Origin: Breviolum minutum Mf 1.05b.01
Lineage: Eukaryota > Sar > Dinophyceae > Suessiales > Symbiodiniaceae
Length of the DNA stretch: 64,000 bases
NCBI GenBank assembly: GCA_000507305.1
Contig: DF239795.1
Coordinates: forward strand, 104,296 to 168,295
Direction of reading: 5' to 3'
Each line of letters opens with the position of its first letter. Position 1 is the stretch's first letter. The position numbers and the translations under genes were made by a program. A model generated the notes under the pieces. The model was not told the origin of the DNA. It saw only the letters and a list, made by a program, of their open reading frames with translations, and ran no database searches. Shown here piece after piece: positions 1 to 33,496 of this stretch.

Positions 1-1000
1 GGATTCCCAAATATATCCCGGTGTCTGTGCTGTCACAAGCTATGATTCGTACTGGGGATTCATTCATCTTCCCCTTTCTACAGGAATCATGGGAGGGCTA
101 CAACTCCATTGCGGTACTCTACGTCTCCGCACGAGTAACAAATGTATCAAATACATTCAAATACACCTCCTTTTCGCTTGTTTCTCTTCACTTTGTTTCT
201 TACCATTGGAGCGGGTACAATGACATATGCGACAATGTAATTTATATGCAAATGTGCATTGTGTGGGTGCGTGCATGGGCTCCCATCATACCCTCCCCAC
301 AAACACAACTCCGGCGTAGTCCCAGTACGATGCTAGAAACCTAACAGCTCGTAATAGTGTAACTACTACGACTACCCGCCAGTCTTCACAAGGGGGCCCT
401 CTTCCCTTTTTGGTAAGCTCGCCGGGTTGACACCAAAGAGTGCTGACCCATTATATATCTTTTATACAAAATGAAATATTTGTGTAAAAAGATAAGATAT
501 ACTGTCATGTAACAAAATGTAATGATATATGGTAAATATAATGTTGGTCACAAAACACAATAGAACAAATATATAACAAACAGCATAAGCTTGAATAATA
601 TCAAATTATGTACATTGGTACCATTCAAAAATAGTACACCACATCCAAACTGATACATCATGTAGATAAATTATGCATATATGATCATATATGTATATAT
701 AGGAAAACAGCAGTATATATATATATTATCATCTCTCTTGATGCATATAAATGTATAATGTATGATAAACAATATGATTATATAAAATATATTGCATATT
801 AAACGTATTCTGAACCGTATTCTGTCATTAAACAACTCTACAATAGACATATATACAAAAGCTTTGACTATGTGACAAAAATAAAATATAATCATTTAAA
901 TACATTAACACATGTATACATGTACAGTAATCGAATAGTCTTCGCATGCCACCAACCTCAAAACTCCTGTTGCAGTAGTCATTTTAGCAATACCATTTCT
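1..1000. other. AT-rich stretch without supportable exon
   Basis: From about 440 to 930 the sequence is very rich in short AT runs. Positions 1-350 contain an open frame on the plus strand after a CTACAG acceptor-like site at about 83, but no recognisable motif and no minus-strand exon I can defend. Confidence 0.5.
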
Positions 1001-22772
<21,772 letters not shown>

Positions 22773-24339
22773 CTCGACGAGGTTCTGACTTTGAAACAGC
22801 TCTTCATGGCATGGTATGCCACAGCATGTTCAACAACAGTTGTCTGACATGCTGGAAAGCATGCCCAAAAGCCGACAAATCATCTATGATTTATCTACGG
22901 TAGTGTAAGATATGTGGGTACTTCTCCACGATCATCCATTTTCCTCCATTTTCTGGAGACCTTAATATCCTTAATTTGAGGAAACTGCTACTACACACAT
23001 CGCGGTAAAGCCGCTCGTGTATTTCATTGTATTGAGACTCTCCCACTTGAGGAAACACGAAGGGATAAGAAACTAAAACAATTAGTTGAGATAAGTTGAG
23101 ATACTTTGAATATAAACATAATTTTTTGGGGCCATCAAAAATTTACAAGAAAGACTCTCAAAACCACAGTTGTTGATCCTTTTTGACTACGTATGCCCTG
23201 GCAGAATTCTTTTGCATTCTACCACCAATCCATGTTAAAATACATTCAAACACAAAATGCCAAAACAGCAATGAGCGAAAATGAAAAACATGGCCGCAAT
23301 GAAACAACAAAACTGAGGCCAACCTCAACTTTGATCTCATTTGGGGTCTCGGGGCTTAGGCCGCCAAGTTACGAATCTCCTCATTGGGCCGTTCGGCCAA
23401 AGGTCTGACGGGCAATTTGGGAATCTCCACTCGGGAGCCCTGACCGGTGCAAAGATGACTTCTTGTTGGTCGGTGTTTGTTGTTTTCCCCAGGAACTCAT
23501 GGAGAATAGGAATGCCTTCGATAAAACTTTTGCTGTTGTTCCATTGAACAATGACCCATGCTTTACTGCTCGGTCATGAGATAAAATGTATAAACACGTA
23601 CATGAAAGTATGTTTAATTATTGATTATAAAAAAAACCATACGTGATATAACTATAGACCCTGTCTGGGATGTACCGTTGACTAAAAGGTCATGTTTCGA
23701 TATGTGCAAAACGTGGAAGTCCAGGATACAATAAAACTAATTTCCCTCTTTCATCTCACAACTGACAGCAAGACTCAATTTTATATAAACAGTAACGTTT
23801 ATGCAACCATGCATATACAGAATTTCATGGATCCGGATCCTCAGGAAACGCCTGTGATTTTGCAGCGGCGAGGCCGGTCTTCAAGTTGTCCTGATCACCA
23901 TGGCTGCATGAAAGTAGATGACCCAAACGCCTCCCATAACCATTGCTCCTCGCCTCTTCCGAAACTACCATTCGAGAATTACGCCGCTTACATGCATGGT
24001 AGAATGGACATTGATCGCTTTACGAATCTGAATTGAGACCAATTTGAGGGTTCCCTTTTGAAAGTGGCCAAAATTCAGTGCATCTGCATGGTTGCATGGC
24101 CTGAACCTCACACACATGGAAGAGGAAACTACACTAAAAAACAACATTTGCTTTGGTTCCATGTCAAACCAAGTATGAGTATGAGGAACAATTTCGAGGC
24201 TTTCAGTGACAGCTCCACATGTCATCATCTTTTGACCAAAACAATAGGTGACCGTTTCAAAAAGTGAGGAACATCTTCCAATTTGAGTGTTTCTGAAGGA
24301 CATATTTTCGGGTTTGAACTTCTAGGATCTTCTAGGTAC

Positions 24340-24429
24340 AACAGCATCCTCAAGCAGCCCTTCCAATCCCTCGGAGTTATTGGTCACTCCAAGGATCTTT
24401 GACAGCCGAACCAACCTGCCACAATGCGC
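24340..24429 (-). CDS. Unidentified exon, Arg-rich helix
   Basis: Thirty codons beginning AHCGRLVRLSKILGVTNNSE, between an AAG|GCG acceptor and a GTT|GTACC donor, phase 0 on both sides. It lies upstream of the myotubularin gene and probably belongs to the preceding gene. The RLVRLSKIL pattern resembles the end of a voltage-sensor helix, but that reading is only a suggestion. Confidence 0.45.
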
Positions 24430-25084
24430 CTTGCAGCGGAAAAGATGGTTGAGAAACCACCAGCAAAAAGGAAGATACACATGGTACCTCTCAAAATACT
24501 CCAAAATTGGACCAAGTGACCAAGTTCAAATCCATTCAGTGTTCTCTTTTGGTTCATGACAATAGAATAAGGAAGGACTCCAGCAGAGTTCCGAGATTCT
24601 TGTGAGTCGAAACAAATGTAGGAATCACCAATGAACTTTCATGTTGGATGTACTACGTAGATCAAATATATACGTAGGATGTAACGGCCTGTGACTTTGA
24701 TACCTGTTTTGGAGTGCAACTCCTGCCTAGCACCGATGAGGACTCTTTGGTTGGCCTGCAAGAGAGTTGAAACCGAGTCACAGTGGAACTTTTGTCAACA
24801 ACACTTTGAAGTCTTACATGTTTGGGGATCTCACCTGCCACTGTGGGAGCAGCACACCTGAATCACTTCTATCGGAGTTGAACATTGAGACTACCTTCTC
24901 ACCACCAAGTGCGGCCATGCTTGCAAGTTGGGGATGACTGAAAATTCATGACCAAACAAATTCAACCGAAACATGATCAGCCATCTATAAATAACATACT
25001 GTAATATGTATAAGTGTGTCACATGTCCAAGGCAATTGATCAATGAAATTTGAAAGGCCCTCAATTGGAGACAACCCCATTTAC

Positions 25085-25123
25085 CCAGCAAACGCAGAAA
25101 TCGCGAAAAACGCCCATGAGTAC
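25085..25123 (-). CDS. Unidentified short hydrophobic exon
   Basis: YSWAFFAISAFAG between an AG|G acceptor and a GTAAAT donor. It would be part of a membrane helix. Short and without family match, so only a candidate. Confidence 0.3.
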
Positions 25124-26188
25124 CTCTCTGGTACTCTCTCGGCTGGTCGTGAAGATTCACTAGGCAAGGAAAAAGGATCCTGCAGGTTCATCTTGTGAAG
25201 CATATAACTCCACCATCCATGGGCCCAGGACAGCTGATACATGGACTGGTATGAAATATGTTAACTTGAGGGATATCAAAAACCAAATCCACAAACCTCA
25301 TTGTACTTGTTCGTCTTTGAACAATTGGTGGAACTGGTGTTTAATCTTCTTGATCTTTACCCACAAGACAGAACTGCAACAGAATAGAAACCTCTTCCAG
25401 CCATTCCAGAAATCTATAATCACCATCGCCTGTGAGTAAACCACGGGAGTTTCGACCACACCACATTCCGAAAGTATTGTGAGAAGTTAGGTTTTACAAC
25501 CTCATGATGAGGGACTTACAGTGTACACCTAGTTCATCCAGCGACATGAAATGATCATGCCTTTTGAAAACTGCACTGAAGTGGTAAAACACGTTCCAAA
25601 TAATATACAGGGCGAACCTGGCACCAGCATCTACTTAAAAAATGGTTCCATTTTTCTTTCCCTGTTCATATGTGTATAGATACATAAATATAAAAATATT
25701 GTCTAAATATATTTACAAATTATATAGACATTCAAAGACAATGACATAAAGGATCATAAAGGTGTTAAATCCAAGTCCATCCCGAACAAAGGGGATTACC
25801 AACGGTAAGCCATCAACTCATCAAACTTTTCAGTGGCTTGGAGATTCACCATGCAGCAGTGAGGGGTGCTTATACCATGCGAATTTGAAGTAAACTTCCA
25901 TCCAATGAAAGATGACTGTATTGCTGAAGACAATATCCTAAAAATACTAAAGACATCTAAGGACAAGTCTATTTCTTAACTCTTCCTACCTGCTACAGTG
26001 CTACAGCCTTCCCCAACAACTTCCAAGCTTCAAATCCACACTGGAAATGATGGACAGGAATTCCCACACTTGCTTACATTTTTAAGTTTTGGCAGCTTTG
26101 TAGTTTAGACTTCATGCCATTTTGATACATGTTGGTTCTGATTGGTGATAGCTCCAAACAAGGAAATACACACCTCACCTCACAGATA

Positions 26189-26340
26189 TTACACAGCCCC
26201 TGGTGTCTTGCTCTTTTGCTCTTGCCAAGACTCTTCTGGTACCAACATGGGTGCTGCAAAAGGATCCCCTGCGCTGCCAAAGCACTTCTTTTCCACCTCG
26301 AACCGTGCAAGTTTGGCTGCCACAACGTCACTGACTTGAT
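26189..26340 (-). CDS. Unidentified exon, possibly C-terminal
   Basis: Frame begins QVSDVVAAKLARFEVEKKCF and continues GSAGDPFAAPMLVPEESW, EQKSKTPGAV, then TAA at 26191-26189. GTGTAA at the end could instead be a donor (exon end 26195). Composition and codon pattern look coding. No family recognised. Confidence 0.5.
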
Positions 26341-27004
26341 CTATTTTCATACGATGTGATGCACGTATGGATATGTATGCTGTATTACATATTTGTCCTT
26401 TTCAGGATGCATAAATACAAGTGAAGCTATCATCGGTAGAAAACCAGCAATTTCATTGTCTATTGGGCTTGTGTTGATGCACGTCAACCCCATACAGTTG
26501 ACCAGCTCGGCAAAAGAACATAAAAGACCATATGTCAAAGAAAAGATCACAGATTGAACTTAAAATACAACATTCGCTTTCCATCAACCCTCCAACCACC
26601 CGGTTTCGGTTCTCGTCTTTACTCCCATGAGTCATACGCCCTCAAAGACTCAAGATGCCCGTAATTTAAGCATACGGTGTTTGAGGTCCCTTAATGTTGA
26701 TAATATCGGTCTGCCAATAAGACTTTTACTTCAACATATTGTTCGTCAATCAAAGGATAATGTACACATCTGCAATAGAATGACAGGTACTCACTGTATA
26801 TAGACACAGTCTATACACACTGTATATATGCATGTATATACAAATAATCAATATATACACATCATATTTGTAAATATACGTAAATGTTCACAGTTCCTAA
26901 TATAGTAGCCAAAGTCGATGAAATTGATGAAACAAAACCCTTTCTTGATAGCACGTTTAAAAACAAAACAGAAGTAGCATCCAACTCCCCCGAGCCACAC
27001 CGAC

Positions 27005-27051
27005 CTCAGTGGCAAACATCCGGATCTGTTCATCCGACGCATCTCCAAGCC
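27005..27051 (-). CDS. Unidentified exon
   Basis: LGDASDEQIRMFATE between a CTCAG|GG acceptor and a GAG|GTCGGT donor, entered in phase 1. It can follow the 27496 exon in frame if that exon uses the donor at GTGG|GTTCGA. Confidence 0.45.
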
Positions 27052-27372
27052 CTGAGTTGGAAGTTGCCTCACCGCTACACCACGGTCACCCGGAAGTGAA
27101 ACTTTCAGAATCCAAAACATGTTGTGCAAAAAAAATGCTGGACCTTAGGCAATTCGGTTCACATTTCATGACTATCCAAATTTTGGTCCAAGAATCAATA
27201 CAGTATCTGTTTTGTTCTTCTATATGCGTTCTGATAAACTGAGTGGGATGCACCACCAACAATCAATGGGTGCTCTGGATACCGATCATCCATCAGGCGG
27301 TTTGAATATACACCATTTTCTACCCAGTTTCTGGTATTTAGATTCCTCATGATTCCTCCCACTCGAACCCAC

Positions 27373-27496
27373 CTGTAGTTTCCACAAGCTGTCGCGCACA
27401 CCAAAGACCTGGCGCAGTTCCTCCACAGCACGTGGGTTGTACAAAAGCCTCGTCATTTTGGGCGGGCCCCCGTGTCGGGTAGTGGGCGGGACACAC
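27373..27496 (-). CDS. Unidentified exon
   Basis: Forty-one codons, from CVPPTTRHGGPPKMTRLLYN to VFGVRDSLWKLQ. Acceptor CATAG|G, donor CAG|GTGGGT. Locally GC-rich with purine-rich first codon positions. No family recognised. Confidence 0.55.
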
Positions 27497-29188
27497 CTAT
27501 GGTTGAGCTGGGATATAGATCTGGTTTTGTCATCTTCAACATTTGTGAAAAGCCATCCTACTTTTGATGGAAAGAATCCTGCACAAATTTGAAACCCTCC
27601 CAAACTGCTAGATTCCCCAAGCCAACTGGCGCAAGATGTATTCCATCAACAGTATCAAGCACCCGAAATCTACTATGAACAAAGACAAAACAACCTAGCG
27701 CTACTTCTATTGTGTGAAACATTGGTGTCTTTGGGCATGGTTCCATTCAGGCCACCCAAAGGCTCCCCCAAGAATTCATACCTTGGGGGCAAGATTGAAG
27801 CCCGTGCAGCTGGTTCCTAAATTTGCCTGTCAGAAGAGACACTACGTTTCATTCCTTTGTTTGCTCGTGTTCCTCTTTAGAAGAGGTCAATTTCATATCC
27901 TTGTCTCCTTAAGGGTTGTTTTACATACAAATAGGCTCAAATAGGTATTTAGGAAGGCCGGTCATGGTTGGCGCTTAAGATTCAGTGTCGATCTTGCCTT
28001 TTGCCACCCAAAACCAGAGCTATAAATAGGTTCCACAAGATTGCTGATCGGAAAACCATCCAAACATCATGGATTTTCAATGCTGTCACAATCAAGGGGC
28101 TACTGATTGTGCCGTACATTCTCTTGTCAATCTTTGGGCTGACAGTGGAAGTCGAATTGTGGCAATGGTACGTTCCCTCTAATTGCTGATAAGTTGGGGT
28201 TTACTGCAGGTATAGTCAGGGTATATTATATAGCTACACGTATGTTTGTTGACTGATATATACTAATATATTGTATATTGATAATGATGGTCATGAAGCA
28301 AAAGTGGAAAACACAAAGGATTATGCAGGATGCAGGCATCATTACCCACCCACCATACACGATTGGTGATAGTCCATGATATTCCGTGCACAATTATAGA
28401 GTGAATGTTTAGGCAAATGTAGGCACGACATGTTAAACATCTGCAAATATACAAACAATAGATGGAATGTGGCCACAACACATGGTGACATGTGAGACGA
28501 TGAAAACAACATGGGAGATAATCTATCCTTTACAACAAATTCTGAAGAAACAACACCTACATCAAGAGACAGGCCATGTCCAACCACTCCAAAAATCTCA
28601 CAACTGTCACTAGCAACGGTGGATGTCCGCCAAGTCACTCATTCATAATCGTCAAAGCCTTGGACTACTGGCAGATTGCATACTCCGGTGTTGTCTTGAT
28701 TGACATATAGAAGGTGCTGTCGGAAACATTCTATCTGCTGATGCCACACCAGAAAACAATGGAAGCAAATGGATCTTCGATGGTCTTCGCACCACAGCAA
28801 CTGGTCCAAACCCTCACGTTTTCAGGAAAAGAAACATGACATTGAAATACTCAAACCAAGTTGTGTCCCTTGTAGTTTAAGAGCATCTTCAGGTGGAGTG
28901 CCAATGCTAGTTGCTGGTGCGCTTGGTTGGTGGTTGAGCCTGTTTTATGCATATCCCGTTCACGGGAGAAATCTGGACTTCATCACAAGGATTTGGGGAA
29001 ATGGGCTGACCACGCCAATCCCAAAGAACCAAGTATGCAGCCATTGTCTCACTACCAACCCAACAAAATCCCTTGGCTTCGTAACATTTCACAAGTACCA
29101 AAATTACATCACTTACATCAATAGTCACATCAATTTCATCAGTGGCATTACACAAACTAGATATAACAATTAAATTAATATATAATAC

Positions 29189-29323
29189 CCCTTTTGGATC
29201 GGCAAAATTCCCTGAGGTCAACGCCTTCAATTTCCGTCGCGCAGGGCCCTTCTCAGCGAAGGCACCCGCCAGGAGCCGAACGGCCTCGGTCGCCTTGAGC
29301 TTTCTAAGAATCATTGGGTCCTC
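29189..29323 (-). CDS. Unidentified exon
   Basis: Forty-five codons starting EDPMILRKLKATEAVRLLAG and ending ALTSGNFADPKG, between CTATAG|GAG and GGG|GTATTA. GC-rich third positions support this frame, although the opposite strand is also open here. No family recognised. Confidence 0.5.
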
Positions 29324-30063
29324 CTATAGAGGGGTTGGACTCTGTTTTTTTTTTTGCTGGGTTTTGTTGGATCTCCAAACAACCAATTTTGAGATTATAG
29401 GGAAGAGAAAATCAAAAATATAGGATATGTACAGTATGTAATTTTTATAATATCAAATGCATGTTAACTAAACATGTAATATATTCAAATATGCGATATC
29501 TCTACTGTAAAGAATGATATTATACCTACACCATAATCTACCAACACCTTTACTAAAGGGTGCTTTATGAATTGTACAGTATGGTTTATAGGCACGCCTC
29601 GTGATCTATCTGGTACCCCAAAAGATTCAAATAATACCTACACTTTACAAGATCACAGAAGTGCCAAATGGTCAAAGGAATTCGTTTAGGTGTTGGTTCA
29701 TTGTAACAACACACTAGTCTCGGGGTTGTAGGAACTCCAGGAGGCTGGATAATCACGCTACAGTGCGTTTTTTGGGCCCTGATAATAGCATCCTTTTACT
29801 GCAGCTTTTGCTGTTTGCTGTTCGATTACAGGTGGTTGATACTTGGCACCAAATATTTTTGAGACAATCGGATGATGTCACCTGATATCACACCTCAAAG
29901 TTCATGAACATCAGAAGCATGGAATGGTCAACTCCAAACAGACTTTTTTTCACATCTGTCGACCTCCTTATGCATTTCAGACTCCAAGAATTGCTGCCGT
30001 AATCACAAATGTCTCAAACAATCCACCACATTTTTCTTGAAACAAAAACTCTGATCATTACAT

Positions 30064-30263
30064 TCATTTCAGACACATTTCCCCAAGATCTCCCATCCAT
30101 TTCCATCCATTTCCCGCATGTTTTGTTTGGATCGCCTCATGTGGCTCTTTGGCAACACGATCACAAATCTCAGTGACCTGACAGCGTAGCAGAAAGGCGT
30201 TGACAACAAGGTGGACAAAAGCGAAACAGAGTTGAGAAGGACCTGAGGAATATGTGGTAAATA
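30064..30263 (-). CDS. Possible hydrophobic exon(s)
   Basis: After a CCTCAG|GTC acceptor the frame reads VLLNSVSLLSTLLSTPFCYA, a plausible membrane helix, up to a CAG|GTCACT donor. The neighbouring frame is also open and hydrophobic, so the reading frame is undecided. Confidence 0.3.
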
Positions 30264-30808
30264 CAGCTATAACACGTTCCAATTGAAATCTCAAACTTAC
30301 ATGAGAATACTCATACTCCATGAGAGTGTTTGAAACCAACTCAACTTGTCCATGTTTTCCCTATGTGTCATCATCATGATCAGGACCATCATCATGTGAT
30401 TCTTAAACGGGTTCAAGGAGGATACAAAGTTGAACCACCTCTTTCTGCAAACAACCCAACAAAATTGGTTTGGGACACTTTCCTGAAGGTCCCTCATGTT
30501 TCTATCTGAAAAAGGTGTTGTGTATCTCCCCAATTACACAATAAACGATTTAAGTGGCAATTTTCCCTTGAATCACGGTTCCGTGATTGTTGGAGAAACG
30601 AGAAAAGTACACAGGCACACAGCTTGGCTAAACATGCGTCTTGGAAGTGTTGCATGCACTCCAAGAGCATTAAAGACATCGAGATGAGCCCCGCTTTCAA
30701 GCATTTCAAATGATCACTGGTACAAATTCCTCTAACTGCTCTAACTTGGCTGTATTTGAAGACTTCAGCCGATTGAGATAGGGAATGCAAACGGATGTTA
30801 TGTTTCAC

Positions 30809-30880
30809 CCTTTCGGCCACGGATTTCACCCTCAAGTCAGATGCCTTCGGAAAGTCAACATGACTCCCTGCGGCCAGTGC
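30809..30880 (-). CDS. Unidentified exon
   Basis: Twenty-four codons, ALAAGSHVDFPKASDLRVKS then VAER, between CTAAG|GCA and AGG|GTGAAA. It sits directly beside the CAA/CAG array. No family recognised. Confidence 0.45.
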
Positions 30881-30971
30881 CTTAGAAAAAGTGGGCCACC
30901 GATTTGTTGTCTTTGTGATTGTTGTCGCCATGCGTGTGCTTGTTCTCGTTTCAACCTTGGTTGGTTGGTTG

Positions 30972-31061
30972 GGTTGTGGTGGTTGTTGTTGCTGTTGCTG
31001 TTGCTGTTGCTGGTGTTGTTGTTGGTGGTGTTGTTGTTGTTGTTGTTGCTGCTGCTGTTGT

Positions 31062-31093
<32 letters not shown>

Positions 31094-31211
31094 CTGTTGC
31101 TGCTGTTGCTGCTGTTGCTGCTGTTGCTGTTGTTGCTGTTGTTGCTGTTGTTGCTGTTGTTGCTGTTGTTGCTGTTGTTGCTGTTGTTGTTGCTGTTGTT
31201 GTTGCTGCTGG
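30972..31211. repeat. Long CAA/CAG trinucleotide array (TTG/CTG on plus)
   Basis: About 240 bp of TTG and CTG units on the plus strand with a higher-order TTGCTGTTG pattern, then a short GGTGGT tract. Open in most frames on both strands (polyLeu, polyCys, Val/Ala, Ser/Asn, Ala/Thr), so openness says nothing about coding here. It lies between predicted minus-strand exons and is most simply intronic or intergenic. Confidence 0.9.
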
Positions 31212-32425
31212 TGGTGGTGGTGGTGACGATGATGGTGGCGGCAGTGGTGGCGGCAGTGGTGGCGGCAGTGGTGGCGGCGGCGGCGGTTGGTGGGGCTGGT
31301 GCTGTTTCTGCAGCTTCTGCGGTTCTGTGTGTTGTCTGTTGTTTCTGCTGCTGTTGTGGTAGTAGTCTGGCACTTTCAGCCAACAAAGCAGTTTGATGCC
31401 AATGATATTCTTCGAACCTGCCATTTTGGTACACCCCTAATTGGAATTGTTCCGAAATCAACCATGAGCCACTCGAGACACTCGGGCCTCCACCACTGGA
31501 AATCTGAAAAGAGATATCATGAACTTGCTACTACTGCTCACAAATTATGTCCCATCATTATTTCATGTCTCCTTTTCTCTCGAAAGCTCAGAACACCAAA
31601 TAGACAATAGACCACCTTATTATTGAACATGTCTCAACATCAAACGTGCGTGACCAATCATCAACAGTTGAACCTCGTCACCTCGCTTAGTTTGGTATTC
31701 CACTTGAATCGAGCATTGCGAATATCTCAAACCAGGTTGTGGCAATACCTAACCCCTGATGTCTGAAAATCCAAACCTTTGACACTTGGTATATGTTTAA
31801 TCATCCGGGCGGGGGCAAACAAAGGGAGCCTCCGGATGATGCATCCTCCGCATGATGAATCAGTGCTATCCTACAGTAAAAATGCCTGAACTATGGAACT
31901 ATGTATTACTCTTGCCACGGGAACACGCAACAGGGAGGGCCCGTTTGCTTGTTGAAAAGGTGCATCAAAGATGTGCTCACCCACAGTTTGCTCAACACCT
32001 GGACGTAACATGTAAACAACATGGAGCCGTTGAAGACCAGAGTTTCAAGTTTGGGAAATTCTGTTGGCTTCAAAGTGTGCACATTTCAGTGTCTAAAGAT
32101 ATATAAAGTATGAAATTCCTGTTCCCCTTACAAAACAAAACCTACCTGCAATTATATGTCCGACTTTTCACTTCAATTTGTGTCCAGTTGGTGGCCTCCC
32201 ATTTGACCACTCCCGGATCTGTTTTTTTTTGTGTCTCCTCAAAATTTTACCAACAGGCAATTTAGCAGATCTTGAAATTTGGTCTTCCCCCTTAAGCAAA
32301 AATGACATCACCAGGTTTGTGGGTTGGGCAGCAAACATATTTCTCTTGGGAAGGGTGATTCAGTGATTCTCCGTGATGCCTTAGTACTCCACGCAACATG
32401 GGATGTTCGGTCATCTATGATTTCT

Positions 32426-32491
32426 AGTATCTTCGGATGAACACTTGATGGAAGGATAATCATGGCCCGTCCGGCACTTGGCAATGAGCGA
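32426..32491 (-). CDS. Unidentified exon
   Basis: Frame reads SLIAKCRTGHDYPSIKCSSE then DTR after a CTAAG acceptor. The 3' edge is uncertain. The other frame (GRAMIILPSSVHPKILEIID) is also open, so the call is weak. Confidence 0.3.
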
Positions 32492-33354
32492 CTTAGGTCC
32501 CATTTCACCACATTGGGACATTTGTGGATGAACATCGAACCCTAGGATTATGACACTTATGACAATTGACTGCGGATTTGGTCACCAAGAAAACCACCAC
32601 GTCATTCCCTACGTTTGGTCATGTGACCAGCCGGTGGAGCGATCTTCTTGCTCAGGGTGGATTCCTTAGGAGTGAAGCCCTAAGATTAACTCAAGGCTGT
32701 AGAGAGAACTTCAACGGGATCATCTTGCGCAACATTCATGACATGAACTCATCTTTCGACGTACGTATCGCATGTACCTGTCAATATATCATCCAGAAGT
32801 TACATAAGTTAAACTCATTGAGGAACACATCTTTGTCAATTGGGTTTCATCCAAGACGAACACAACCAAAACATGGTGGAAGTGACATTCTGGAGGAGAC
32901 TTGTGAGACGCACACCTGTAGGCAATGTATACATATATATATAGATAGTGTGCGTGATGTTCACGGCGCCAATCTTTCATGACTCATTCACCACTGTGCT
33001 GTGCTGGATACCGAAAAACTGCAGGTAGTTTTCCTGAAAAAACTTCCTCAAGAAAAACTAACCTAGCCCGTTTTCTCTCCAGATATATGTATACGCATAC
33101 GCGGCCTGTACTTAGTACAGAATCTGACCAAAGATAAGCAACTGCCGCTGTTATAATGTAGTATTTCACACTGGACATCTTCCCAAATATAAGAAGTTGC
33201 GCACAAAAGTCATCAGGGTTGTGTCTTTAATTGCAACATCTTAAGTACTGACAGCCCTTCCAAATTTGACACCTTACTTTGGAGATTGCTCAGTTTTTGG
33301 AAAAAAAACACATTTATAGTGATTCACGTGCACACTCCGTTGAACTTCAGGTAC

Positions 33355-33496
33355 TCCGGGAATCAAGTTTGCCAACCGTAGCTTCATCAGGCCCGTTCTT
33401 CAAACTTAAAGCCACCATGCACCAAGGTGCCACATCGAAATCGAAAAGGCCTTTGGGTGGAGTTTTTTCCACCGGAGCCGCTTTAGCTTCTGTGGC
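33355..33496 (-). CDS. Unidentified exon
   Basis: Forty-seven codons from ATEAKAAPVEKTPPKGLFDF to DEATVGKLDSR, between TTGAG|GCC and CCGGA|GTACCT, ending in phase 1. Strong codon-like composition. No family recognised. Confidence 0.55.

Noticed and set aside
26880..26930. FIDFGYY on the minus strand as a kinase DFG motif
   Set aside because: AT-rich context, no neighbouring kinase motifs, and more than 25 kb from the kinase gene.
30785..31461. Open frames of polyLeu, polyCys, Val/Ala (plus) and Ser/Asn, Ala/Thr (minus)
   Set aside because: Produced by the CAA/CAG array itself; no independent sign of translation.
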